Below, one piece after another: positions 47,825-57,805 of a stretch of 64,000 bases of DNA. How positions within the stretch are numbered: position 1 is the stretch's first letter; each line of letters begins with the position of its first letter. The stretch lies in the NCBI GenBank assembly GCA_963702535.1, contig CAVPDG010000011.1:186001-250000 (forward strand), given 5' to 3'. The translations under genes and the position numbers were made by a program. Under the pieces are notes generated by a model. It searched no databases, was not told the origin of the DNA, and was given only the letters and a program-made list of their open reading frames with translations. The DNA is from CAVPDG01 sp963702535. GTDB lineage: Bacteria; Chloroflexota; Anaerolineae; Anaerolineales; UBA4823.

Positions 47825-48178
47825 TTGAAGAGGATGAGTAGGCTTCAGTACGACAGTCCAGAGAGCAGGGAGAGGTGAGAATCCTGCCTGTACGACGAAG
47901 TTGAATGGACCTCGGAGTCGCAATACGAAAGGCATAGCCGAGTAGTTGACGCCGGAGTTGCCGCCGTTATCTAGGCAAAGGGTATTTGTCATGACAGGTG
48001 AGGTTGCTTGGATATCCAGGCAAATAGCCGCTAACCTGTGAAGACCGTACTCGAGAAGAGTGAGGCTGGCTCCAATAACCGCTGCAACACCAGCGGTTTT
48101 TGTTTTTCAGCCTAACCAGGGTGGCACCACGGACCTATCGCGCGTTCGTCCCTCTATTGGACGGACGCGTTTTGTTTT
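47825..48178 (+). promoter_or_regulatory. T-box leader (tryptophan) of trpB2
   Basis: A full T-box leader. It has a GATGAGTAG start motif, the AGAGAG and GGTGAGA elements of stem I (47858-47880), a specifier loop GAA-TGG-ACC with TGG (Trp) at 47906-47908, and the antiterminator sequence AGGGTGGCACCACGG (48118-48132). The terminator CGCGTTCGTCC (48141-48151) with GGACGGACGCG (48159-48169) and a T-rich tail follows. Uncharged tRNA-Trp should allow read-through. Just before the antiterminator, ACCGCTG/CAGCGGT (48078-48097) forms the stem III position and is followed by T5-G-T5, so it also looks like an intrinsic terminator. Confidence 0.93.
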
Positions 48179-48303
48179 AAGAGAAATGGAGGTGTTCTGC
48201 ACGTGAGACATTCAAAGCAGGGATCTTGCGTTTATGACCGGCGCCTTTTGCACACAACATCAGGCGCAAAATCCACATCGAGATAGAAAACCAGGAGGCT
48301 GAG

Positions 48304-49678
48304 ATGGCTACCCAAACCCGTTATTTACTCAACGAATTTGACTTGCCGCGTTTTTGGTACAACGTGAATGCCGATATGCCGCTGGCGCCAGCGCCTGTAT
48401 TCAACCCAATGACGTTGGAGCCGGTAACACCCGGACTTTCTCTCCGTTCTGTTCCCAATGGATCTGATCTTACAAGAGATCAGCACGGAACGATATATTG
48501 AAATACCGGAGGAGGTGCGTGAGATTTATAAGCTCTACAGACCCACCCCACTCTTGCGCGCCCGCAGGTTGGAAAAAGAATTGGATACAACCGCGCACAT
48601 CTATTACAAATATGAAGGCGTATCGCCGGCTGGCAGCCACAAACCGAATACAGCCATCCCTCAGGCTTATTACAACAAAATTGCGGGCACGAAAGCTTTG
48701 ACTACGGAGACCGGTGCAGGTCAATGGGGAACCGCGCTTGCCTTAGGGTGCAGTTTCTTCGATATGGAATTGGAAGTGTATATGGTGCGTGTTTCATACG
48801 ACCATAAACCTTATCGCCGGATCATGATGGAGACCTATGGCGCCAGCGTATTCGCGAGCCCCTCAGAGCGAACGGACTATGGACGGTCTGTGCTGGCGAT
48901 GGATGCTAAGAATCCTGGATCATTAGGCATCGCGATTTCCGAAGCGGTGGAAGCAGCCGCGACCTCCGGTGGAGCGAAAAAATACAGTCTTGGATCGGTG
49001 CTCAACCATGTGTTGTTGCACCAGTCGGTAATCGGAGAGGAAGCTCTCAAGCAAATGGACCTGGCGGGAGAGTATCCGGATGTGGTGATCGGCTGCGTCG
49101 GCGGCGGCTCCAACTTTGCCGGCATCGCTTACCCGTTCTTGCGAAATAATCTTCTTGAAGGAAAGCGGACGCGATTGTTGGCTGTTGAGCCAACAGCCAC
49201 CCCATCCCTCACCCGGGGTAATTATGCATTTGATTATGGTGATACTGCCCGTATGGCTCCCATTGTTAAGATGCACACCCTGGGGCATGATTTTGTGCCG
49301 CCGCCCATCCATGCCGGGGGGCTGCGCTACCATGGGATGGCTCCAAGCATCTCAGCCTTATACGATGCGGGTTATCTTGAAGCAGTAGCGGTCTCTCAAC
49401 TGGATACCTTTAAGGCTGGCGTGATGTTTGCAAAGAGCGAGGGAATCATGCCTGCACCCGAAAGCGCTCACGCGATCCGGTCGGCAATCGACGAGGCTCT
49501 GGATGCCAAGGAAAAAGGCGAGAAGAGAATCATCCTCTTCAACTTATCTGGGCATGGGAACTTTGACATGGCGTCGTACAAATCGTTCCTGAGCGGGGAG
49601 CTTGAAGACTACGAGTACCCTGCAGCCGAGATCGAGAGGGCGAAGCAAAATCTGCCCAGTGTGGCTGTGCCTTCTTGA
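48304..49678 (+). CDS. TrpB2-type tryptophan synthase beta-like enzyme (one frame break)
   Basis: A PLP enzyme of the TrpB2 group, which makes tryptophan from indole and serine without a tightly bound alpha subunit. It shows LPRFWYNVNADMPLAPAP, then RPTPLLRARRLEKEL, KYEGVSPAGSHKPNTAIPQA with the PLP Lys in SHKPNT, LTTETGAGQWGTALALG and CVGGGSNFAGIAYPF as the phosphate loop. A shift at about 48428-48435 separates the first 43 codons; corrected length is 457 residues. No trpA, trpC or other trp gene is nearby. The Trp-specific T-box upstream supports a real role in tryptophan supply. Confidence 0.93.
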
Positions 49679-49730
49679 GCTGGTCATTGTGATGGGATGG
49701 AGCTTTTATCCCTGGATGTAGGGTCACCCT

Positions 49731-49776
49731 AAAAAAAGGCGAGGGCGGATGCGCCGGTATGCTTCCGCCCTCGCCT
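49731..49776 (-). terminator. intrinsic terminator of the histidine kinase gene
   Basis: AGGCGAGGGCGG (49737-49748) pairs with CCGCCCTCGCCT (49765-49776). On the minus strand the stem is followed by T7, so it serves the minus-strand kinase gene. It lies between two convergent genes and may also slow transcription of trpB2. Confidence 0.85.
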
Positions 49777-49794
49777 ATTGGATTGAGCAGGGTG

Positions 49795-52700
49795 TTATTG
49801 TGTCCCGCTGCTGACCGGCACTGTAAAATAAAAGCTTGTGCCCTTGCCGAGCTGACTCTCGAACCAGATGCGCCCGCCCTGCATCTCAACCAAGTGGCGA
49901 GTGATATTTAGACCCAGCCCCGTACCAGATGCCTCGCGGATATGCTGGTCCTCAGAACGGAAGAATTTCTGGAAAATCTTCTTCTGGTCCTCCGGCGAGA
50001 TACCATAACCAGTATCGCTAACGCAAACGCAGATGACGTCCGGAGCGCCCTTTGGATCCCATATATTTTGCGTTTTCTGCTCTGTGATGGTGACCGTACC
50101 GTTCATAGGGGTGTATTTGATCGCATTGCTAACCAGATTTGCAAGGATTTGAGTCAGCCTGGTTTGATCGCACCAGACATTCGGATTATCTTCGCATAAT
50201 TTCAGCTCGATGGATTGTTTTTTCTCATTGATCTGGGTTTGAGCGGAATTGATTGCCTCCAAGATCGCATCGTTGATTGGAGTAGAGCTGTATTCGAGCC
50301 GCATTCGTCCAGCCTCAATGCGGGAGATATCGGACAAATCGGATACAAGCGTCGCCATCCGACCCACGTTTGAGCGTATTGTATTTAAAAAGTTGCTCTG
50401 CGCATCATTGATCGGACCGACGGCGCCTTTTGCCAGCAAATCGGCGTAGCCCTTGATGGAGGTCATGGGGGTCTTAAGCTCGTGGGAGACGAGGGATACA
50501 AATTCTGTCTTGGCGATATTTGCGGATTGCAGGTCGGCGTAGAGTTGCGCATTTGAGATCGCAATGGCGGCATGGTCGCTTAAGCGTGAAAGAAATGCGA
50601 TCAATTCATTCGTAAACAGTCCTTTACCATACCTTTCTAATAGAAGCACACCAATCGGCTCGTTTCTACGATGGATCGGTACGATAATCAGGGATGATCC
50701 CTGGTCAGGCGAACGGTTCTCCGCCAGCGTTATCGTTTCGGCTAACAGCGGGACGTTCTGCTCCAAAGCCTCCAGGATAGCTGGCGTCTGAGCAATCTGA
50801 TCAGGGAGGGGGGTTCCCGCTTCGGTCTTGATCTCAACGACAGCGTCGTCCCTGACCCCAGCAGAAGCCATCACACGCACGGTCCATCCCGACTTGTTCT
50901 CACTCCTGGATACGAGTCCCACCAAGCCAGCATCGGCGCGTGACTGCTTCAGCGACCATTCCAGAGCAATCCTCAAGACGCGCTCCAGCTCGAGACTGGT
51001 GTTCAGCTCGCGATCGATGCGCTGCATCACGGATAGCTCTTCGATACGGGCAGTCAATGCCTGATCTGTCTGCGTGTACAGCCTGGCATTTTCAATTGCG
51101 ATTGCCGCCTGGCTGGCAAAGGTTGCGAGCAAGTCCTGATCGTCCAGGGTGAAGGATGAGCCATCCTTTTTATTAATGATCTCGATAACACCGATGATCT
51201 TATCCTTCACCTGCATGGGTACTACGAGCAGGTCTCTTGTCACAAAACCGGTTTGCTTATCGGTGGTATCCGACCAATTCGCAAATTGCTGAACATCGTT
51301 GGCGATGATCGGCTGGGCATTGTCCACTGATCTGCCGACGATCCCGGTGCCAGGGGGAAGGCGCATGCCAACCAGGTTATCGGCTACGGGACCAGCAGTC
51401 ACCTCGAACACCAGCTCTCCACTTAACTCGTCGATCATAAACAAGCTACCGGCGTCACAATTTAATATTTCTGTAGCGCTATTAAGAATAAGGTCGAGCA
51501 GCGGTCTGATCTCGAGCGTGGATGTGAGGCTGCGGCTGATCTCATTGAGCATGTTCAGTTGTTTGGCGCGTTGTGCGGTCACATTAATCGAGGCGGGTTT
51601 TTACAATTGCCCCAGCTGCCTGGTCGGCAATCGATTGGAGCAGGTCCAATTGTTGCTTGCGTGTACACGCCCAGGGGGTCACGGGAGCCGAGTCCGATTG
51701 CGCCGATCGTATCGGCGCCGGCGTTCAGCGGAACACCCATCCAGGCATATATTTCCCGTGAATCCGGTTGAACCTGGTGAGAGATGCATTCTTGATAATA
51801 ATCATCGGTTTTCAGTGGGTGCTGGGAGCTGCAGACTGCCTCTTCCAGCCCGAAACCAGAAGGGAGGGCTACATTTTCTTTTACTGTGTTGCGATCGTTA
51901 TCCTCTAAGTAAAAGGCATGGTACAAAGAGCCATCCGCCAGATTACGCAAGGTAATATGGAAATCATCACAGAGGATCGCCTGCCGGGTCTGGGAATACA
52001 CCAGCTCCAGGATGTCATCGAAGTGAGGTGTAATGTTTACACCCTGCGCAACGCGGCTTAGCACATCCATGTCTCGCACACGTTGCTGCAATCCCAGGAT
52101 CAATTGGGCGTGTTCGATTGCGATGGAGCCCTTTTCGCACAGCGACGCCAAATAGGATAGGTCAGATGCGGCGTATGATTTATGTTTCCTCCCCTCACCG
52201 ATGGCAACCCAACCGAGCAGCTCGTTCTCGCCGCGCAAAGGTGAAATGACACGCGCGCCAAGTAGCGCGAGGCGAGATTTATCCGAATGGGATAATCCCT
52301 TTTGGAAATCCGCATCATTCAAGATGGGGTCTGAGAGCGAGCCAATGGATTGAACCAGGGAGTTATTTGCAGGAAAGCGCAGATCGGTGGCAAGATCACC
52401 GTGCTTATCCGATACGCAGATGTAGAGCTCAGTGCTGGGATCCCGGAGAAAAATATATAACGAGGTCGGGGAAAGCCCTGATTGGATATGCTCCGCCAGT
52501 TTTTTGATCAGCTCAGGAAGCTCAAAGAGCTGCAGCAGTTCTTTCTCAAACTCGGCGAGACTTTCTTGTTGGTAACGCTTCTGACCAAGATTTGCGCGGG
52601 TGAAACCTTGCTTGAGATAGGGAATAAGGATTAGACTGGAGCTGACCAATAGGGTCAGGATGAGCAAGATCCATAATAGGTTGGGCGATAGCTGCGTCTG

Positions 52701-52823
52701 CTCAATCAGTATCGCAACACCGGCAACGACAAGCGCCAAGCCGATGATTATCACTCCGGTCAAGAGTGCGGACGGAGCAGGGTGATACACCGGATTGTCT
52801 TTCGCAACCCCATGAAATTTCAA
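49795..52823 (-). CDS. multi-GAF sensor histidine kinase (two frame breaks)
   Basis: A sensor kinase of about 1008 residues. Two N-terminal membrane helices (residues about 20-75) are followed by about four GAF-type domains, for example GIVGRSVDNAQPIIANDV and VVPMQVKDKIIGVIEIINK. The HisKA box is FVSLVSHELKTPMTSIKGY with the phospho-acceptor His. The ATPase domain has NLVSNAIKYTPM (N box), VSDTGYGISPEDQ (G1) and GTGLGLNITRHLV (G2). Extra bases at about 51643-51647 and 51583-51588 split the frame. The start is uncertain; TTG 52823 has GGAG upstream. No response regulator gene is adjacent, so partner and signal are unknown. Confidence 0.87.
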
Positions 52824-52981
52824 AGCAGTATGTTCTCCTCGCCAGATTGGTCGCAAGCAATACCAGCGTTTGAAGGCTCCATCGGTTTGGATGGGAGATT
52901 GCTTTATTGGGTTATTTTATGGTCTTTAGGGGTTAAGGTCAACCAACGGATTTGTCAACTGGCTGGGATGCTGGGAATATC

Positions 52982-54180
52982 TTAAGGCGTTTTATCATCG
53001 GAGAAGCGCTGGATATAATCACTCACCGCTGCCTGATGCCCAACATCCTGTTGCGCTCTTTCAGAGAGAAACCACTTATGCTCCAACACCTGGCAGTAGA
53101 GCTCTGGCGCATCCATCGGGGAATGTAGCAATGGCTCCAATTGAGTGATTGTCGGATTGTAATAGTTCTCCAGCCAGTAGTACGCTGCCACACTGGTGGG
53201 GGTACTGCGATTGTTGCTGCGCGGAGAGCGTGGCTTGTACTTCTAAGATCTCATTCATCATCTGGCGAGCTTGCATCTCTTCTGCTTGGAGACCGGTCAG
53301 GTTGAAAAGCTGGTTGCGATGGAAATTGCGGTCGGTTACGATGATCCTGAAATGAATTCGATCTCCACTGGCGGAGGGAACAAAGGATATATTGCCTACG
53401 GAGTAACCCAGCGCATTCAATGCTCGGACGCGCTCCTGGATGCGATAATTTTCGTTGATCCCGATCGTGCCTTCTTGATTTACCTCGTTCCAAAGTCGCT
53501 GGTATTTTTGCTTGATCAATCCAACGGTATTGTGAATGGGGAATTTTCCGACATCGGTATCGTGCAAATCAATCAGCTCGCCGCTGACGATCTCTTGCAT
53601 GATTTCCAGATCCTGGTAACGAATTGCGGGGGATAAGGGTTTCATAAATTCGGCGGTTTCTGCATCGACCAGATATGCCTGCAGAGTATTTGCATCTCGA
53701 CGGTATAATGTATTCGATAAAGAACAATCCCCCCAATAAACGCCGGCAATGTGTAACTGGACAAGCAAGTTTGCGATTGCATCCAGCAAGCTTTCTCGAT
53801 ATCGCTGTCAGACCGGGGCTCATAAATAACGAGCGGTAAGGGATCGAGTTCTCCAGAAATTGTGTGATGAGCACACTTGTCTTGTCGTTTGGCACGGAAG
53901 GTATGGCAAAGCCGACCGGTGTAACTGCAGGTAAATGAAGCGAAGCCAGCCTTTGGAGCGCATTGAACTCGCGTTCCGCTACATCAGGGGGAAGCTCCTT
54001 CAGGGCGTAGAGTGTCCCGGCGTAGTTGACAAAAACGACCGGATGGCGAGATACACCCTGGTTGACCTCCTCGAGACGGGTGCAAATCCCACGCCAATCG
54101 GAGAGGTAGGATGACCAGGGTAAGTCGGTAAAATCAGGATGACCGGGCTTGATCACCAATTTCGCAGTAAAATTGCCCAT
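52982..54180 (-). CDS. DUF4032 protein with lipopolysaccharide-kinase-like fold (two frame breaks)
   Basis: A 398-residue protein, after correction, of the DUF4032 group. The N-terminal half resembles a small-molecule or lipopolysaccharide kinase: VVFVNYAGTLYALKELPP with a Lys, then GVYWGDCSLSNTLYRRD as the catalytic loop and AYLVDAETAEFM as the metal-binding Asp motif. The C-terminal half (GINENYRIQERVRALNALG onwards) is the DUF4032 part. Extra bases at 53800-53802 and about 53198-53210 break the frame. The ATG is eight bases after a TATAAT. The substrate is unknown; kinase activity is inferred from the motifs only. Confidence 0.75.
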
Positions 54181-54188
54181 ACTTTTGG

Positions 54189-54194
54189 ATTATA
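54189..54194 (-). promoter_or_regulatory. -10 box of the DUF4032 gene (leaderless message likely)
   Basis: TATAAT on the minus strand, with eight bases between it and the ATG at 54180. The -35 region is weak. The geometry is the same as for mazG and hemW. Confidence 0.6.
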
Positions 54195-54349
54195 CAATCA
54201 TTCAATGTAACTATTTATTCGGGTTTGCATCCAATAAGATTGAATTAAACACAGTTCAATGGGTTGACGGGAACTCGAGGAGTAATGCAACAATGACCAC
54301 CATCCCGTCGTCCTGTTTATACCTTGTGAAAAACAAAGTGAGGTAGCAG

Positions 54350-55351
54350 ATGGATTTCAATATTTCCGGATTGCCGGTCAACAAGACTTTAGAGAAGAAA
54401 CAGGTCAAGCTGTTGGTTATCGGTTCTGGACCAGCCGGATTTAGTGCAGCGCTCTATGCGGCAAGGGCGGAGTTGAATCCGGTGCTGTTAACCGGGATGG
54501 AACATGGTGGGCAGGTCTCATTGACCTATACTGTTGAAAATTACCCGGGATTCCCGGACGGGGTGGGCGGCTCAGAGCTGGTTGAGTTGTTTCAAAAGCA
54601 AGCCGAAAGGTTCGGAGCTTCGGTCGTCTTTGATACCGTGGTAGGAGTGGATTTTTCCGTACGGCCTTTTGTCATACGGACCTACAGCAGTGAATATCTG
54701 GCAGATGCAGTCGTCATCTCAACCGGAGCAACCCCGCGACATCTGAATATCCCCGGCGAAGTGGAATTAACCGGTAGGGGCGTATCCTATTGCGCGACCT
54801 GTGATGGTTGGTTCTTCAAGGAAAAAGATGTCATCGTGGTGGGCGGAGGGGATAGCGCCCTGGAAGAGGGGATATTCTTGACGCGTTTTGCCAGGTCAAT
54901 TACCATCATTCATCGCCGGGACGAACTGAGAGCCAGTGCTATTTTGCAGGCGTGGGCTCAGAAAAACCCTAAGATAAAATTCATATGGAACAGCGTAGTT
55001 ACCGATATAATTGGCGACGAGGCAGTAAAAGCAGTCCGTATAAAGAATGTCAAGGATGGGGAGGTTTCGGAAATTCCAACGGATGGCATATTTATTTTTA
55101 TCGGACATACACCGAACAGCCAGCTCTTCGAGAACCAGCTTGAAATGGATGCCCAGGGGTACGTTCTCGTGGACAAGTGGATGCATACAAGTATTGAGGG
55201 TGTGTTTGCCGCAGGAGAAATTGCAGATCCCACTTTTAAACAAGTGATTACGTCTGCCGGGATGGGCGCTGCCGCAGCGATGCAAGCCATTCATTATGTG
55301 GAAGGATTGGAGCAGGCAAGGGAAGAATCGACCTTGTCTGTCCAGCGATAA
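54350..55351 (+). CDS. trxB: thioredoxin reductase-like FAD/NAD(P) oxidoreductase
   Basis: A 333-residue flavoprotein that passes electrons from NAD(P)H to thioredoxin. The FAD-binding motif is LLVIGSGPAGFSAALYAARA, the redox pair is the CATC of SYCATCDGWFF, the nucleotide-binding motif is VIVVGGGDSALEEGIFLTRF and the second FAD motif is GVFAAGEIADPTFKQVITSAG. A GTGAGGTAG ribosome site precedes ATG 54350. The NAD(P)H preference is not certain; HRRDELRAS in place of the standard HRRD-xFRA suggests the usual NADPH-binding loop. mdh follows after 120 bases with a hairpin between. Confidence 0.92.
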   Translation: MDFNISGLPVNKTLEKKQVKLLVIGSGPAGFSAALYAARAELNPVLLTGMEHGGQVSLTYTVENYPGFPDGVGGSELVELFQKQAERFGASVVFDTVVGVDFSVRPFVIRTYSSEYLADAVVISTGATPRHLNIPGEVELTGRGVSYCATCDGWFFKEKDVIVVGGGDSALEEGIFLTRFARSITIIHRRDELRASAILQAWAQKNPKIKFIWNSVVTDIIGDEAVKAVRIKNVKDGEVSEIPTDGIFIFIGHTPNSQLFENQLEMDAQGYVLVDKWMHTSIEGVFAAGEIADPTFKQVITSAGMGAAAAMQAIHYVEGLEQAREESTLSVQR

Positions 55352-55392
55352 TCAAATCTACACGAGTATGGGATAAGGATAAATACGCGATG

Positions 55393-55431
55393 TTATGGTT
55401 GTATTGGGCAGCTCGTCCAATACAACCATAA
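55393..55431. repeat. perfect 15-bp inverted repeat between trxB and mdh
   Basis: TTATGGTTGTATTGG (55393-55407) and CCAATACAACCATAA (55417-55431) form a perfect stem with a nine-base loop. There is no T run after it on either strand, so it is not a classical terminator. It may be an operator for a dimeric regulator or an RNA stability element of trxB or mdh. Confidence 0.8.
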
Positions 55432-55473
55432 ATATTAATCTCATACTCTCAACTATTCTGTATTGGGAGCGCG

Positions 55474-56419
55474 ATGATGAAGAGTAAAGTGTCCATAATA
55501 GGGGCAGGAATGACAGGCTCTACAACTGCCCATTGGCTTGCCGACCGGGAGATTTGCGATGTCGTTCTGATCGATGTCGTCGAAGGCATGCCCCAGGGTA
55601 AGGCGCTGGATTTGCAGGAGGCAATGCCGGTTATGGGACGGGATGTACACATCACCGGCAGCAACGATTATGCTGCAACGGCAGGCTCGGACATTGTGGT
55701 CATCACAGCCGGTCTGGCGCGCAAACCGGGCATGAGCCGCGATGACTTGATGGTTGCAAACGCAAAGATCGTCGCCAGTGCAGCAGCAGAGACGATCAAA
55801 CGCTCGCCGGATGCAATTTATGTCGTTTTGACAAATCCGCTCGATATTATGACCCACCTGACCATGGAAAGTCACCGGGATTGACCCGTACCGGGTAGTG
55901 GGACAGGCGGGTATCCTGGATTCAGCCAGAATGCGCGCCTTTGTGGCGATGGAGCTGGGTGTTAGCGTTGAGAATATTCATTGCTATGTCCTGGGAGGGC
56001 ATGGGGATGAAATGGTCCCCTTGACCCGACATTCCAATGTGGCAGGCATGCCGCTCGAAGAGGTGATCGCGGCTGATCGCCTGGCGGAAATTGTGGAACG
56101 GACACGTTATGGTGGTGGAGAGATCGTAGGTTTGCTGAAGACCGGAAGCGCTTATTACGCGCCAGCCGTATCCCTCAGCCAAATGGTTGAAGCTATCTTG
56201 AAAGACAGGCATTTAATCGTACCCGCTTCGGCATATCTGCAAGGGGAGTATGGAATCCAGGATATCTACTTCGGCGTCCCTGTGCAGCTCGGGCGTAAAG
56301 GGGTAGAAAAAGTGATCGAGTATAAACTATCAGACAGCGAATTAAACGCATTTCGGAAGTCCGCTGCTGGCGTAGCACAAATGATTGCGAAAGTAAACCA
56401 ATACAACCTGGGTGAATGA
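55474..56419 (+). CDS. mdh: malate dehydrogenase (one frame break)
   Basis: An LDH-like NAD-dependent malate dehydrogenase that makes oxaloacetate for the next gene's product. It has the Rossmann motif VSIIGAGMTGSTTAHWLA, VVITAGLARKPGMSRDDL with the substrate Arg loop, VLTNPLDIMTHLTM, and the catalytic His in YVLGGHGDEMVPLTRHS. The segment GAGMTG differs from the usual GAGxVG. One extra base at about 55866-55870 breaks the frame before VTGIDPYRVVGQAG; corrected length is 314 residues. GGGAG lies upstream of ATG 55474. The stop is one base before the citrate synthase ATG. Confidence 0.94.
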
Positions 56420-56420
56420 C

Positions 56421-57732
56421 ATGAACCTCGCAGACAAGCTTGCATCTATACTCCCCGAATGGCGGGGGAGGGTATCCAAACTGGTGAAGGAGAGTGGAGA
56501 CATTAAAGTTGATGAAGTCACCATCTCCCAGGTCTACGGTGGCATGCGGAATATCAAGTCTCTCGTCACCGATATTTCCTTTGTTGATCCAAACGAAGGC
56601 ATCCGCTTCCGGGGGATGACAGTTCCAGAAGTCCTTGAAAAATTACCACGCCTGAGCGGGGCAGAAATGCCGCTGGTCGGCGGGCTCTACTATTTGTTCC
56701 TGGTTGGCGATGTGCCGACCTTCGACGAGGCCATGGAAGTTGAAGACGAATGGAAAGCCAGGTCGCAAGTGCCGGAGTATGTATTTGACGCACTCAGAGC
56801 AATGCCACGCGATGCACATCCGATGACGCTGTTCTCGCAGGCGATTCTGGCATTGCAGTACCAGTCTGTCTTCTTCAAACGCTATCATGAAGGTATCCGG
56901 AAGGATGAGTATTGGATCCCCATGCTTAGAAGACAGCCTGAACCTGACAGCCAAGCTGCCGGTTATCGCTGCATTTATCTACGCGTTAAAGTACAAAGAG
57001 GGGAACTTTATCCAGCCAAGTCGAGATCTCGATTGGGGTGCGAACTTTGCGCACATGATGGGGGCTTCCTCTCAAGAGTATCAAGACCTCTCGCGTTTAT
57101 ATTTCATCCTCCATTCTGACCACGAGAGCGGGAACGCCAGCGCGCATGCCACACATCTGGCGGCGTCAACCCTTTCTGATATATATTATGCGTTCTCAGC
57201 CGGGATCAACAGTCTGGCGGGTCCTTTGCACGGGCTGGCAAACCAGGAATGTTTGGATTGGCTGCTCGATGTGCACAAGCGGTTCAATGGCGTACCAACC
57301 GAAGAGCAGATCAAGCGTTACGCCTGGGATACGCTTGAGAGTGGGCAGGTGATCCCGGGGTACGGGCATGCTGTTCTGCGAAAACCGGACCCGCGCTTTA
57401 CGGCGCAATACGAGTTTGCCTTGAAGCATATGCCGGACGACGAAATCTTCAGGATTGCCAGGCTGGTCAATGAGACTGTCCCGGATATTCTCATCGCGCA
57501 GGGTAAAGCCAAGGATCCCTGGCCGAATGTTGATGCGATCAGCGGTGTATTGCAATACCATTATGGTATCCAGCAATTCGATTTCTATACTGTGTTGTTC
57601 GGTGTGGGTCGATCGTTGGGAGTGACCGCCAATGCCGTGTGGGCACGCGCTCTGGGGCAGCCTCTGGAGCGTCCAAAATCCTTGACCACGGCGATGCTCG
57701 AAGCAGTCGCAGCAAAAGCCAAGGCGGGCTGA
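56421..57732 (+). CDS. gltA: citrate synthase of the eukaryote-like (mitochondrial) type (one frame break)
   Basis: Condenses oxaloacetate and acetyl-CoA. The protein, 436 residues after correction, matches the mitochondrial enzyme much more closely than E. coli GltA: HSDHESGNASAHATHLAAS, NSLAGPLHGLANQE with the catalytic His, IPGYGHAVLRKPDPRFT with the second His, and KDPWPNVDAISGVLQYHYG with the catalytic Asp region. The C-terminus ends ALGQPLERPKSLTT. An extra A at 56928 breaks the frame where MLEDSLNLTAKLPV should read. ATG 56421 is preferred over GTG 56412, which overlaps mdh. Such citrate synthases are known in Geobacter and some other bacteria. Confidence 0.94.
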
Positions 57733-57750
57733 TTTCCCATGTAGGGGATA

Positions 57751-57791
57751 AAAAACGTGGCTCTGGGCGCTATTGCCAGAGCCACGTTTTT
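57751..57791. terminator. bidirectional intrinsic terminator between gltA and the LysM gene
   Basis: ACGTGGCTCTGG (57755-57766) pairs with CCAGAGCCACGT (57776-57787). A5 precedes and T5 follows, so it works on both strands for the convergent genes. Confidence 0.93.
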
Positions 57792-57805
57792 GTGTTCGGG
57801 CTAAT

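Noticed and set aside
47825..48178. Separate small RNA gene
   Set aside because: All elements fit one T-box leader in register with trpB2; the internal hairpin is at the stem III position.
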